Shown piece by piece: positions 38,201 through 51,233 of a stretch of DNA of 64,000 bases. The notes under the pieces were generated by a model, which made no database searches, was not told the origin of the DNA, and saw nothing but the letters and a program-made list of their open reading frames with translations. The position numbers were made by a program, and so were the translations under genes. Source of the DNA: Diprion similis (Eukaryota; Arthropoda; Insecta; Hymenoptera; Diprionidae); NCBI RefSeq assembly GCF_021155765.1, contig NC_060106.1, positions 10,857,501 to 10,921,500 of the forward strand, written 5' to 3'. How positions within the stretch are numbered: position 1 is the first letter of the stretch; each line of letters starts with the position of its first letter.

Positions 38201-41200
38201 ATTGTACTGGGCCCTGATAACATTAACAACGATAAATTCTGTCACAGCTTCGTGAAAACGTTTTCCTCTTTTTTTTTGAATAGGCATCCATACGAGCTAT
38301 CATGCAAAAACTGCTAGACTTAATTATCAACGTAAAAAGGACAAAAACAAATTTTATAAGTGATAAACAAAGGTTTTACTTATTATTCGATGTACAGAAT
38401 CGAAATTTATTTATCTTTATAGAAACTTGGAGAAAAAATTTTGTCTGCAGGCCTGTGTAATTAGACTAATACAAAAAAAGATAAACGAATTAACATACGT
38501 GTCAACAATCATGTTAGAAACCACTGCATGGATTGGAGATGTCTCGTTTCCAAGGATCTCACAAGCACTTTTCACTTTTGTTCTTCTAATTTCCAACTCT
38601 GTTCTTATCTCTGCCATTTGTGCTGCTGTTATGATCCCATCCAAATAATCTGTTGAACTAATTCTGTCGATATATACTGTATCTGAATTTTGCGTCGGCT
38701 CAATGTACTCTGGTAATAATATTGGTTCCAATGGCTCATCAGTTAGCAGCGTTCTCCCAATAATAGTGACGGTTGTCAGACCCATTGCATAAATCACCAT
38801 CCATCGTAAAAACTTGGCCATTCTCTGTTTGAGCAAGTATATTACCAAGAATTACTCATTCAGTCTACTCTAACTATATCCAACCAATGCATGATAAAAG
38901 TGGCCGCTTACAGGAAGTATATGGATCTTATTTTTCTGCCTGGTCATTCCTATATTTTTATTGAAATTTATCTTTTTTTTCGTTTTAATCCATATTTCAT
39001 CCTTATAAGCATGAAATGAAGTATTATTTTTCAAGTTTTGACAAAATTCTTACCAGACCAGTTGTTATATTAAAAAATAACATTTGACAAGTGGTCAAAT
39101 GGCCACTAATGAATGATAATGAAACGAATTCTAGTTATCAGTTCCAAGGGGAATTGTCCAATGTGTCAGATGCATTTTATTGACACTACGTTAGTAGGTA
39201 AATGCTCTTCTAAGAGAAAAAATCCCAATTTGTCTAGTCTATACTTCTGGATTATGTTGTAGAGTTAGGAATCGAAAACGTGAACTAACTCGAAGTCAAC
39301 TTTGTATCTAAAGAAATTGAGTCAAATAGATTCAACCAGTTGTATCGTTCCTAAAATCTGAATAATGAGAGTTCATTTGCAGAAACTACTACTCATCACC
39401 TGAACAATCAATAATCTTAGCACTTAAACAAAAGTCCAGGTCGCATGGTACAATGAAATATTTTGTATATTGACTGAATTTCAAATCTTTATCAAACATT
39501 ATCTTGAAATAATGCATCACAAACTGTGGTATTTCATTTCTTATTACTTGCATGTACCCAGTGTAAATGATGTAATTCTATGCTGTAATCCTGAAGATAT
39601 TGATACAGCCTCCAATTTAATATGAGTTGAATGTATTGATCAATAACAAATGTAGTAGATCGAACATTTTATTTCAACGTGTTTCCTAATAATGTCATGG
39701 TGCATAGATTCTAATCTCAATGTACATATAAACACCTGGCTTTTATCAGTTAGTACACTATTCTTTGCAGCACATAATATTTTATCTTATCAATAATTCC
39801 TCAATCAAAGGGTAATTAAAGTCAATAACGATATTCACTGCAGGAGATCACCCATCAGCTTTTATGTATCCTATGCTTGAAAATTTTGATTAAAATCTAA
39901 TGAAATCGATAACAGTGATATTGCTGTATTTTGTAGCCACTTATTCTTATGTGCTTAAGCCTACAGTGCCTGCTGAAGCAAATATACCAAGTTGGGGAAA
40001 CGAAATTTTTTTCGAATATACTTATCAATAACAATAAAAAATTACTGAAAATGGTTTTGAGACCAAAAAGTTAATGAAGAGTTTATTGATGTAGCTACAA
40101 AAATTGAAGAGCCAAATTTTCCGAAACACACATTATTCAAAAATATGGATTCAGTACAAAGTTGGGTGATTGCAAAACCTGACTTCTTTCAACGGAATCT
40201 AGACACTATAGGGTTGAATCTTGTTCTCAAACAGTCTGGTATGTTTTTAACAGTCACCTGCAAACTGGGGAATACATCTATCATTACTATCGCACTGGAG
40301 ATTGGTTAGCAAATAAAAAGATTTTTTCCCCGCCTGTTTTGAATAAAATTTATTTTTACTCATTAATAATTTTTTGTATACTACTATTATCACTTTTTAC
40401 CCCACTAAATAGTTGATACATTTTCAATACATACTATCAGAGCATGACAAAATTTAGCATTTAATAGAACTATTTAAGGAAGAGATGTTGCTAACTCCAC
40501 GCTTCACAGGGCACTGAATCTGCCTGGAGCACATTTGAGATGTGAGGTAGTTTCATCTCTGCTCCTAACATATGCCGCGTGGGAGGATATATGTGACTGT
40601 TTTGTATCTTATCTACAACGGCACCATCACAGTTGAATTTTGTACAATAGATAAGAAAAGGTTTAGAAGAACAAAGGAAGTGTCATGGGTGGTTTGCCAT
40701 AATGGCCATAGGAAGTATCTGAAGTATATGATACAGTGTAGCAGCACTTTGAATTCATACTTGGTGTTGATCAAATTTGTTGAAACGGCTCAAATAAGTG
40801 GTGAGAGCCTACCATTTTATGCAATTGATCTTAAAATTTTCAATGTAAAGAAGTAGAAATGTGTTACATCAATGACCTGCAATTAATTCAGTTATTAATT
40901 TTTGATAGAAAGAAATATAGTTTGAATAAAGTTAACTTGTACAGATATACGAAAAACGATATTCATCTTTTTGAATGACTTCTCTTGCAATTATTTTGAT
41001 GTTTGAGAGTTATAGAACGATTTGTAAATATGATCTTGGTGAGAGTTGAAAAAAAATGTTTAGTATCAGAGCATCTTATTCACCTCAAGAGTAAAAATAT
41101 ATCAGAGATGGTGAGGGTGTAAGAATGACCTAAAAATAGGTGCAAATTCCACTGCAATGCTAAATAAAAAAGTGACATAGCAGGAATGTTATTCCAAATG

Positions 41201-44200
41201 TTATGGTCAATCAATCAACAGAGCTTTGTTTAGACTAAGATGAGATTTATAAAAAATATAGTCAACAGTCATTTCACAATCCAAATGACAACCTATGCTT
41301 TCTCACAGTAAATGATATTCACTGGTATGTTTCATTTGACATTACATCTTGTGATTCTAAATATTCTACTCGTTTATGATGGTTTTAACGACTTTTCCTG
41401 GAGATATTACTGAAGTCAAAATTGCCATTCTGGCTCGAGGCCAATGCGTCAGTGACAGATGTCAGATATGATTTAAGTTTACACCTTACTTCAAAATTAT
41501 GCAAATGAACATTACTGAATACTTTTGTAGAATGTGTGTCAATTACGCGTTTGTTTATATTACAGCTATTTCAGCTGCCGCCTCCCTGTGTTCGTTAGCA
41601 TGGGCAATAGCTGCTTACACCAGGGCTATGCGCAGAGCACGGCCAGATAAATGTGAAACAGCATGGCCAAGTCTAACTCTGCAAGCTTTTTGGAGAGGTG
41701 GAATGCTCACATCGCGAATTGCTGCATTGGTCTTGGCAGCTGTTTGCATCAAAGAATGGATGTTCTTACTGTTAGGTAATTATTGTTGCACGTATTTTCG
41801 ATTTTGTAATATCCTAATATTCGAAAAATTTCAATTTTGTTGAAGGAATTCACTGGCTGGGTATGACAACATGGGTAATCCTACAGAACACAGATTTTTG
41901 TCCAACGAAATGGGAAGAACGAATATATAACTGTGTAATTGGTGTTATATACTGTTTTGATTTTTTTAATTTATGTGAAGGGCAGTCTCGGTATCGTGTA
42001 CTTGGTTTTTATTCAGTGACAATTGTTCAGAATATTGTTTTTTTGAGTATCTACATTATATATGTCAAGAGCTCGGTGAAGTTTGCTGTTCTTACCATAT
42101 CAATGATCATGATCATTGGTGGAACTGTGATAGGATTAACCAGCATGCTTCTTTATTATGGTAAATTTCACCCAGCAGGGCCAATAAAATTTTGTGATAG
42201 TTCAAATAACGATGCCGAAACTGCTTCAGAAAAGACAGTGGATAAATCAGGAACACTTAGATCTCTTAAGCATCGATGGCATGCATCTGTTTTATCAATA
42301 CCACATTCGGTTGATTTATCCCAAGTTACAACTGTATCTGATGATATAACGGCGGATAAAAAATCATTACTTACTAATATAGTCCAAAGTTCTGAATTTG
42401 TGGAAGAAGGGATCGTTAATCAGAGTTGCGAAATCAGTGATGTTACTGAAACAGTTGTGAAAGTTGTTGTGGAAAATTCAAATATTAACGAAGTCACTTG
42501 TTCTAGCTCACAAAATTATGTTTCTACCCTACACAACTTATCCAATTCGTCAAATAGTCAAAACATGACTAATGAAATACTGCATTCACAAATTTCTGGA
42601 AATTATCAAAATTTTAGTCGTCCAAATTTGCCACATTCAATGAATATAGATAGTGATGCAGAAGATGATTATGTCGAGTGTAATAACATAGAGACACTAC
42701 GGCGTCAAAAACGTAGAGGGATATGTTCTCCGGTTGAACTGGGCTTGGAAACAGATGATTCCAAGTCAGACGATTTAAACTCGAGCCTACAGTCGCAGAA
42801 GCGAAGAGGGATTTGTTCCTCAGCGCAATTAGGCCTAGAACTAGTTACAGACGAAGACAATTATGTGGAAAAAAATTTCAAATTTGAAAAACGGAGACCA
42901 ATGATTGCCACCGCATCTGAAATTGGATTCGATCTGAATAGTTTTGAAGAAAATTCTTCTCCACTCAGTCCAACTTCTACAGAACTACTAGCCCTTCAAG
43001 ACAGTATTAAAGATCGAGAGAGATTAGACACACCTGTAATATCGGAAACTGATAAAATATCTGAAAGCGATAAAATTTCCGAAGAAATATCGCAAAAGGA
43101 AGAAACTATGAGTCATGTCACTTCCGTACATGATTATGAAAATGTTTGTCCCTTGGGAATAGCTAGACCTCCTTGGTGCATACGTAGCTGGAAAGGGTAC
43201 ACTGATATTGAGACATATATTCACGACGATAGCGTTGTTAGAGATCGACGCCGAGATACATTGACAAGTTCAGCTACTGGCACTACTTTTAGTTCTGAAT
43301 TTTCCGATCCCACTTGCACAAGTCCAGCACCAAGAAAGGGTCTTAAACGTTCGAGACAAGATGATTACTTGGACACCTTAGTATATGATCTAGAAGACTG
43401 GGAATCTAATGTAACTTCTAACGAGGAAGTATCGACTTCAACTTTATCTGACATTGACGAAGAAGAGGCTAATTTGTTTGTTGCAAAACCAATTGTCATA
43501 GACGACAAGGGTGGTATGTTTGCATTGGATACAATTTTAGAAGAACGAGAAGACTCTGTTTCAAGTTCAGACACCGGCATCGATTTAAGACGTGCCAATA
43601 ATTGTTCAGTTAGTACTTTAGTCGCAACAATCGACGAGATAAGAAAATGTACTGCTGAAAATTCACCTAGACACGTTTATCATCGAACCGAAACTCAGTG
43701 GGAAGATTTAGATCCAAAGATGTTAATAAAGAAAGTACAGCTGGCAAAAGTTTTATTTGCAAATGATTTTAACAAGTTTTCTCCCTGCAAAGATGTGCCA
43801 CAATCGTCACTGTTGGATTCCTCGTTAATATTCAACAGTGCCAAAGAAATTGAGGCGATGAAAGAAATGACAAAGTGTTACTCTACTGGATCCATCAGAC
43901 GAACACCCCTAATAAATGCTATTTTATCGGATTCACCAATCCTTGGACCAAAAGCAAAGATCCAGAAATATAACAGTATTGCCGATGATTTAAATATTTC
44001 GAACTTAGAAGAACACAACGTTTATGTCGAGATGCGACCACTAATACCAGAAAAATCTGATGAAGTTCGTAAAATGATTCCCACCATGTCACCACCTAAT
44101 ATTAATCCAAGCAACCTCCGACCTAAAATTGAAAATGTCGAAAACATGATATTAGAAAGTGAGGGCGTCCATGAGAACTTCGCTGCTGAAGAATCAGCAG

Positions 44201-44865
44201 TCATACAATCTTCTGAGAATTATCAAATACCCTTGGTAACATTTTCACGAGTGCCTATTTCTCCCAGTGCAACATGTTCGAATGGTGAATTACCAAAAGT
44301 GCCACCGACCAAGCCAAAAGCAGTACCACCAGTTTCGAATGTGAATTTTTCTTATTCAGTGGGCGTACATGCGTCATATGAAAAACGCAGACGAAACGTC
44401 AACCGACCAAGGCGAAAATTTTCTCTTTTGAGAGAAAGATTCGAGCCAAAATCTGAAAGACTGATATATACGGTAACACCACAAAGTAGAAATTCAAACT
44501 TACTCACTGAACCTAGGACAATGCTTTACCTTGATCAATCAAAATTCAGTGCATGTGATAAACAAATGTCAATTATTTTGAACGATAAATTCAATGCCGA
44601 AGACTTTACTGCTTCTTACGACAAAGAAAATTTGACACCAGCAGTAACAAGTCGAATTAGTCACTGGAATAGTTTTATAAATGAACATAATTCCTCAATA
44701 TCCGATAAACTTGAAATGAAAGATAATAATTTTGGTAGTCTTTCAAATTTAAAGGAGAAGAGAAGTATCTTTTTGAAACAAGTTCTTTCTCCGCCAAAAT
44801 TTCAGAACTGGGGTAAAAAAAGGACTTTTAGTCCAAATGCCAAAATGTTACCGAAAGCACTTTGA
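35201..44865 (+). CDS. XK-related protein (XKR4/6/7-like) with a very long cytoplasmic tail
   Basis: Five exons: 35201-35369, 35989-36172, 36358-36551, 41566-41775 and 41846-44865, giving 1258 residues. XKR proteins are multi-pass plasma-membrane proteins; some act with a caspase-triggered phosphatidylserine scramblase function. Family features: VILWVFPVVTFLANVITD, the second-helix region GWAYFTVIFMLLPAIIVQL, RWHHTDGS, the conserved YLVLLHAAIESL and DICMLHLFESFMESAPQILLQ segment, then helices through GIHWLGMTTWVILQ and the last hydrophobic pairs near residues 285-370. After about residue 375 the last exon encodes some 880 hydrophilic residues, Ser/Asp/Glu-rich with three KRR-centred repeats near 538, 570 and 600. 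Vertebrate relatives are roughly half this length. The start ATG lies in GAAGATGGCGGC, a perfect TISU element. Intron 3 (5 kb) contains a sulfotransferase gene on the opposite strand. Confidence 0.93.
36755..38821 (-). CDS. carbohydrate sulfotransferase, CHST11/HNK-1 family
   Basis: Three minus-strand exons: 38821-38499, 37717-37534 and 37291-36755, giving 347 residues, typical of the family. It is a type II Golgi enzyme that transfers sulfate from PAPS to glycans (chondroitin-4-O- and HNK-1-type sulfotransferases). Visible: a short cytoplasmic start, a signal anchor (WMVIYAMGLTTVTIIGRTLL), a stem, the 5'-phosphosulfate-binding motif around CPIYKAGSSTWM (about residues 115-126) and the 3'-phosphate-binding motif RHPFERLLSAYRDKLE (about 181-196), then RYRQK, EHWAPYNQFCRPC and LNYDYILKFETFERDE. 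All are family hallmarks. It lies wholly within intron 3 of the XKR gene. The acceptor of the last exon was picked to keep frame and motif spacing; an ATG at 38846-38848 would add nine residues. The exact substrate cannot be assigned. Confidence 0.93.
40061..40309 (+). other. coding-like open stretch in XKR intron 3, unassigned
   Basis: An 82-codon frame with no stop and non-repetitive, protein-like composition (for example NFPKHTLFKNMDSVQSWVIA and PDFFQRNLDTIGLNLVLKQS). The next 600 bp contains another coding-like frame (40572-40856). No splice borders join them. They may be decayed pieces of a retrocopy or transposon. I recognise no family. Confidence 0.2.
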
Positions 44866-47858
44866 GATTAAATTAGTAATATTTACCTCTGATAGAATTG
44901 TAATACATGTATATGTATCTGATCTCATGGCCAGTAAGTAGACATAGGATACACGTGTCAGCATGAAATGAAAAATGAATATCTAATGTTGCCACACGTT
45001 GAACGTGTAAATGTCAAATGTTCCAAATTCATCCATCCATAGCGGAGACTGAATATATTCCAGAAACTCGGCGTGTCAATTTGTGATTGTGAACAGAAAA
45101 GATTTCATCCAAGTTGACTGAATCATGTTTCAATTTTGAGCAGACAATTTATTTTCATAAAACTCATACAGATCCAAAAGAAGCAAAACCGTTTGGCTTT
45201 AATAACAATGAGTCTAGTGCGAAATTGTATAAAATCCAGTGTAGACTTAGCATTCACTCCATGTAAATATTTTTCTGCCTAGACGTTTATTCTTATTAGA
45301 TTAGTACTTTTTTGACTGTAAATATTACTCTACCAATAGTGATGAAGGGACAAGAGGGCGAATGTACATCTGCGTACAGATACTTGAGGGTGAAGTTTTT
45401 TTCACATAGATCGATGTGCAGCAAAGTATTATATTTACTATGAGTATAGTTTTTGAATTCTTTTTATACAAAATATAATTATAGTACATATATGTATATA
45501 TACATATATTAGGATAGTAAATATAAAAAATATAATCTAGCATAAATGACTTGTAAATGATGAGACTACATTAGCAGATACTGATTTTTGAAGGTCTTAA
45601 AACTGAGTTCGTTCATTGAGTGCACAATCAGTTTTGTATTTGAATAGCGAATATCTTGTTACTACTTTCTTCAACTGAATAATTGTGAGGAATAGCAATC
45701 TCTTCTCATTAGCAATCCGTAAAACATTCTTGATATGAAATTTCTTGCCAATTCTCCCCAACTGTCCTTGAGGCAATTTGGATCTGAATTTTGTTTTTTT
45801 CAATTTACTGCAATGAGAGTTATGTATGACAAGGTATTGTTGCATAATAATCAAATGGTCAAACATGTGATCTGCTGACCTAAAAATTGTAAGTATTCCA
45901 TTGATTCTGTGATGAATAAATATTTTTTTTAAATATTGTATCGTTCTTTAATTCTAGTTTTGTACATGGAAAATATAATCAATAATCTTGACTGAGATGA
46001 ATAAATTGTTGCTCAGATAGTTGAGAATCAAACGCAAAATATCAATATAGTAAAAATTTAAACCCCAAATATTCCTGTGATTCTCAATCTCCATGGGTAG
46101 CCTAGTCGCTGGGCCAATTTCACCTGTTTTTGTTGGAAGTTACGCATCCAAAATCTATGGCAGGAAACGACAGGTTGTATGCAATTTTTAATGATTTAAA
46201 GAAAATATAAGTACTAAATTTATAGAATTGTCATTGGTAAATGAAAACACACACGGCATTGTTATATAGATACTAAAAGAAGATATTATTTGTCACATAA
46301 AGTGATATTACATCGATACACAGTAAAGTATGACAGCTAATAATAGTATGGTTGTTGAAATCTCTTTGTATATACAATTATATAGTATATCGTATATGGT
46401 AGTAGATGAAAAATAGTCTAGCATAAATGACTCATAAAATAAAAATACCTATTAGTAGCAAATGGTGACAGTCGAAGGTTCGGCTAGTGATTCATTCTTT
46501 TATTTTGAGTATAATCAGTTCCATAAATCGATAGGGAAAGTCATCTTACTATTATCGAAATCAAACATTCGCAAATAATAACAAAAGCTATAATATTCTG
46601 ACACGCTTAACTCACTTGCTACTTACATAGTACGGATTTGTTTGTTTTTCTATTTAGATATGAAGCAATGCCACCTAATACTGCCTAAAATTGTCAGACT
46701 TATAAATTGCCTACCTAAGAAAGTATTGCATTGATTCTCTGATGAATAAATATTTCTCTACATATCCTATTGTGCTCTAATAATAATTTGACACAAACTC
46801 ATTTAATTCAGTTTAGATAATCATGATTCATTTACGTTGTTTGTATAGGAAAAATATTATCAAACAATTTTAGTCTAATAATAAGAGGGAAAAGAATAGT
46901 AATAATAACCGATCTTATTCTGTATTGCAAGAATGACTAACTGAAATTGTGAGGACTTATAAGATATGCATTTGTAAAAAGTGCGAAAAACTGAGTCCAG
47001 TCGGTTAACAAATACATTCGTGATGGGTTTATTTTGAAGGAATAAACTTTATCACTGCAACTAGTCAATTTTATGTATAATATCTTAACGTTAATCACAG
47101 TCCCACAATATTTCACCTACTGTATTACTCACTATACAAATATTACGTTAATTCGCTGGGATCTATACTTATTTCATTACACATAAAGTGAAGTAACGTT
47201 GATAATACAAATATCTACAAAATACTTTCGATGGAAGTAATGTGTGCACGACTTTCGAGTAGAAAGAAATAAAAACTGTATAATTCTTATGAGTACTTCG
47301 TTGTTAAACGGTATAGCTGATTATGACGAAAAAACAAAAATAAATAATTAGCTTTGTGAACATAAATCAATGAATAAATATTTGTTTCGATTGCGGACCT
47401 CTAGCTAGCGTCTGATATTTTATCCTTGACTTCGATTATTTTTATTTATTTGCACATCTCATCATATCTTAGTTTGAATTTAAATTTTCAGAGGGGAAAA
47501 AATATGAATCTCTACACGTAATCGTTCTGCAGCAAATTATCAGCAATTCGTTGTCATTAAATGCATACGCCACATTAGACCGCTATGATAATGATTGAAT
47601 GAAATAATATTTTTATGAAATACACTTCAACAGAAGAAACCAGAGTATATTGCACTGGTAAATCTTTGTGATAAGAATATTTTATCAACTAGTATTTGAA
47701 AAATGTATTCGACTTTCATTTGTTTAATGTTGAAAGATTATGCGTGTATCAATTGAAACTGATGTCATCATTAATTACATTCAATGCGTCCATTTCATTA
47801 GTAATATCTGTTGCAACAGCTTCAACTCTACGTCATGATGAACCAGCCTTAGTTACTC
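44866..47858. other. tail-to-tail region between XKR and the SLC2 transporter, with an internal duplication
   Basis: AT-rich, no genes. It includes the XKR 3'UTR (AATAAA signals near 45915) and the SLC2 3'UTR. A diverged direct duplication is visible: the segment around TCTAGCATAAATGACT at about 45535-45552 recurs at about 46418-46434, and TGATGAATAAATATTT at about 45910 recurs at about 46740. Confidence 0.5.
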
Positions 47859-50314
47859 TCAAATAAGTGTACTTTGTCCATTAACAGTTTTCTCACTGTA
47901 CTTTTTTATCCAATCGATATGACAGACAATAGGTAGACTACGTAGATTATTGCAAACACGAGTTGAGAGAGACATTTTACGTAACTCTTGCGCAATCTGA
48001 TGCAATGACTTTCCTTTTGTCTCCGGTATTAACAAGAAAACGTAGAATATGGTGACGAGACACATAAAACTGTACAATAAATAAGAACCTGCCAAAGTCA
48101 TCGATTCTGGAACAAATTTAAAACAATAATTCAGTATTTAGAACACTTTGCGACGAATGAAGTATAAACAGAGTGCATAGATATACAAAATTGCATGAAA
48201 CTTACTTATCATTTTTGTAACCAATTCTGTAGCAACAATATTCGCAATCCATAGAATGACTATTGAAAAGCTAACACACTTCCCTCGTACCGTTGCTGGG
48301 AAGACTTCACTAAGTGTCAAGAATGGTACTGGACCAAGCCCCAGCGCATAAGCTGCCTCATAAACCAAGAGAGTTATGACTGCCAATATACGTAATCCAC
48401 CATTCAGCCCTTCAGATGTAACTATATTTTGAGTCTGAAACGATTTTCGGAGGTAAAAAGAATAAACAGGGACGAGAAACAATAATTTTTCAAACTAGAT
48501 TTAGAATCTCTTACAAAGCTGTGCAAAGAATGGAAACAAATGATACGAGCAATATCGAGTGCACCAGATTTTGAGACTGTCTTACTTCGAATGTGGATAT
48601 GATGCTTCAATAATTGAATTATACCTCACAAGACGCTTTCACTTGGGTCCAAGTTTCTGGACTGGGGGCAATCATAGCTAATGGTGTTGGCAAAAGAGGG
48701 AATGGTGGTGGCGATCCCATAGGAATACCATTTCCAGTCCTCAAATTGTCGTTACCCATGTTAACATTGATTGTGTTGATACAGTTGGAGTTCATACTGT
48801 CTAAAGTATCGTCGCCTCTATCAAATGTTGCAAGCAATGACAACAGCGATACAGCCGTCATGCAGATAGTCGCAGATGTTATTAGAGCAGTCCGACGACC
48901 GCATCTTTCCACAACGACCAATGAAAGTATGGTACTAAATACTTTCACGATCCCAAGAGCTACCAGTGCAGTTGTCTGTGCTACATCTATAAGAAACATT
49001 GTTAGTTCCTAGTCATTAAGGTTTTACTATTCATTTTTATATTCTATCCATAATTCTATTGGAATCCATTGACGTCAGTTATTTTTAAAACTGTACTGCT
49101 AAAAAATATATTTCCTATGTTCAAATGTCTGAGTTTTCCCATTATGCTGTATAATTTCTACTCAAATGTTGGATACTTACTGGAGCAAATTCCCAGCAAT
49201 GCAAATAGTCTAGGCGCATAAAACAAGACCTGGCGTCTACCAGTTCCTTGTTGGAGAATCAACATAACTGCCATAATGAAAAACATCTCCAAAACATTGT
49301 TCCACGGATTTTTTACCGTTTTTCTCGCTACATGTTGATTACGTTGTAGCAATAAAAACGGTGGAGATCTATGCAAGAAGATGATGATGATAGCACACGT
49401 CACCAATGCAGGTACAGCTGTTACGCCCATCGCGATTCTCCATTGATAATTGGTGCTCTTATTTGCACCTGCTATTACGGAAAGTAACAAACCAGCCGCA
49501 GTGCCAAATTGATGTAACGTAATGTTGTAACCACGTTTATTAGATTCTGATACTTCTGACATGTAAATACATTGTGCAATGGCTGAAGCAGTCCCTGTAT
49601 ACCCACATATTATGCGAGCACATAATAGAAGAGTGTAATGATTGGACAATGCGGATAGCAGGGAACCAAACGTTAAAAGTGCTAGAGTGAGAATCATTGT
49701 CCAACGCCGGCCAAAACTGTCTATCAAGATACCTGTTGATAGAAATGGATGCAATTTGTTACACTCCCACTTATATTGATTAATTTTCATTCATTCTTTT
49801 ATAAGAGGGATCGTGAATAAAAAGTAGCTAATTGACATTGATGTTCAAAATTTTGTTTGATGTCTTTCTTTTTTAGGCAAAATTTGGTATAACAAAGGTT
49901 GACATAATTCAACTCTTGAACAACCATATTTGGTTAATCAAACCAATAATATAACTAACAAAACTTACCCCCGGACAGAGCACCAAGAAGTGCCCCAACG
50001 AACCAGACGTTAACTACAGTCTCCTGCTCAAAACAACTTAAGTTGAATTCATCTTTGATCGCAGATGCTGTGGGCTTGGCTATACCCATGTCATAGCCAA
50101 AGGATGTACCGGCCCAAAAGGCAACGATTGATACAAGAAGGTCTTGATTCCTTGACGTCAAAGGTGTTAGATTGTCCTTTTGTTTTGGAATTGGTTTTCT
50201 TAGATTTTTCACTGGAATACACTGATAATCGTCAACCACTGGCTTATTTTCTGGTACATCGGCCGCTTGGTTCCCACCATTCAGCAATATTGCTGTGTCC
50301 TCGTCGTCACTCAT
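47859..50314 (-). CDS. SLC2 (GLUT)-family sugar transporter, class III GLUT10/12-like
   Basis: Five minus-strand exons: 50314-49969, 49732-49181, 48986-48625, 48434-48206 and 48106-47859, giving 578 residues. It is a 12-helix major facilitator that would move hexose or a related polyol across a membrane. Family signatures: helix 1 with FGYDMGIAKPT, the loop-2 motif IDSFGRRW, YMSEVSESNKRG after helix 4, LQQGTGRRQVLFYAPRLF in helix 7, the second ERCGRRT loop, FLTLSEVFPATVRGK in helix 10 and the terminal PETKGKSL. A loop of about 60 residues rich in Asn, Met and Pro sits between helices 9 and 10, as in GLUT10 and GLUT12. The N-terminus has about 70 cytosolic residues. An upstream in-frame ATG at 50354-50356 would add 14 residues. 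Substrate is not deducible. Confidence 0.92.
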
Positions 50315-51233
50315 TTTTTCGCTTCTCAAATTAAGTCTACACTTATCGATGTGCAATTAGCGAGTTTTTACTGAGAGCAGCTGTAACGAAATAATGACCC
50401 ATTGAAAATAAAATATGACAAAAATTAACAATACAGATTATCTACATTACTGCTGGAGCACGTTCAAGCCTTGTCTTTATTTCAATTAAACTTAAAAAAA
50501 CGCGAACGTCTGGGCATGCAACTCTCACCTTCAGCTGCACAATCACATACCTATATTATTAGCTCAGGTGTGGCATGAGAAATCGCGCGTATTTTCAGAG
50601 TGATATTTGTTTTCGAAAACTTTTGTATAATTAAGTTGTTTGTGAGATGTAGGAGCAATAAAATGTAGAGTACAATGTGAATCGGCGTATACTGTTTTCT
50701 ACAATAGATACTGGCACTACAATTATCGTCGTACAGTAGATGAATGTTTATCGGAAGTGTTTTTTCGTAAAAATCTGTTAACAAAGTATACGTGACAGCT
50801 GGCCTAGTGTCATATTGTAGAAAAGTAGGTAAAATCTTACTTACATTATACAAAGCTTCGAGCAATCGGTTTTGTTTACAACATTTTTTGACATTTGAGT
50901 CGAAGCTTGGCTAATCGTTGGCGGCCATTTGCAAGACCTCGAGCGAAAAAAATGAGTCTTTGACAGCTGTCAAAGGTGGGTGAAAATGTAAAAAAAAATA
51001 TCACTTAAAATAATGGAAATTATTTTATTTTTATTTTCATGTATCGCGGCTGCGAATGCGGCCCAAAACTAGAACATCGCATTATTTTAATACTCTGGAA
51101 TTTGACCAAGCAAAACGACTTCGGCTGCGCGATGGTGGCGATTCGGCAGTGCGTCGAATGCGTCGAATAGCAGACGTGGGACAGCGGGATACGAACGATA
51201 CGATTACAGACCGTATGAAGCAGGGACGGCAAG
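50315..51233. promoter_or_regulatory. divergent promoter region of the SLC2 transporter and signal peptide peptidase
   Basis: About 920 bp between the two start codons. The right end (51050-51233) is CpG-richer and is probably the SPP core promoter and leader. A 64-codon upstream ORF (51056-51250) would overlap the SPP start if transcription begins far enough upstream; most likely it is not in the mRNA. GGCGGCCATTTG near 50920 resembles a YY1 site. Confidence 0.4.

Noticed and set aside
43024-44204. Minus-strand ORFs inside the XKR last exon
   Set aside because: Shadow frames of a real coding exon with no independent domain or splice support.
48614-49012. 132-codon plus-strand ORF
   Set aside because: It is the antisense of an SLC2 transporter exon with canonical splice borders and family motifs on the minus strand.
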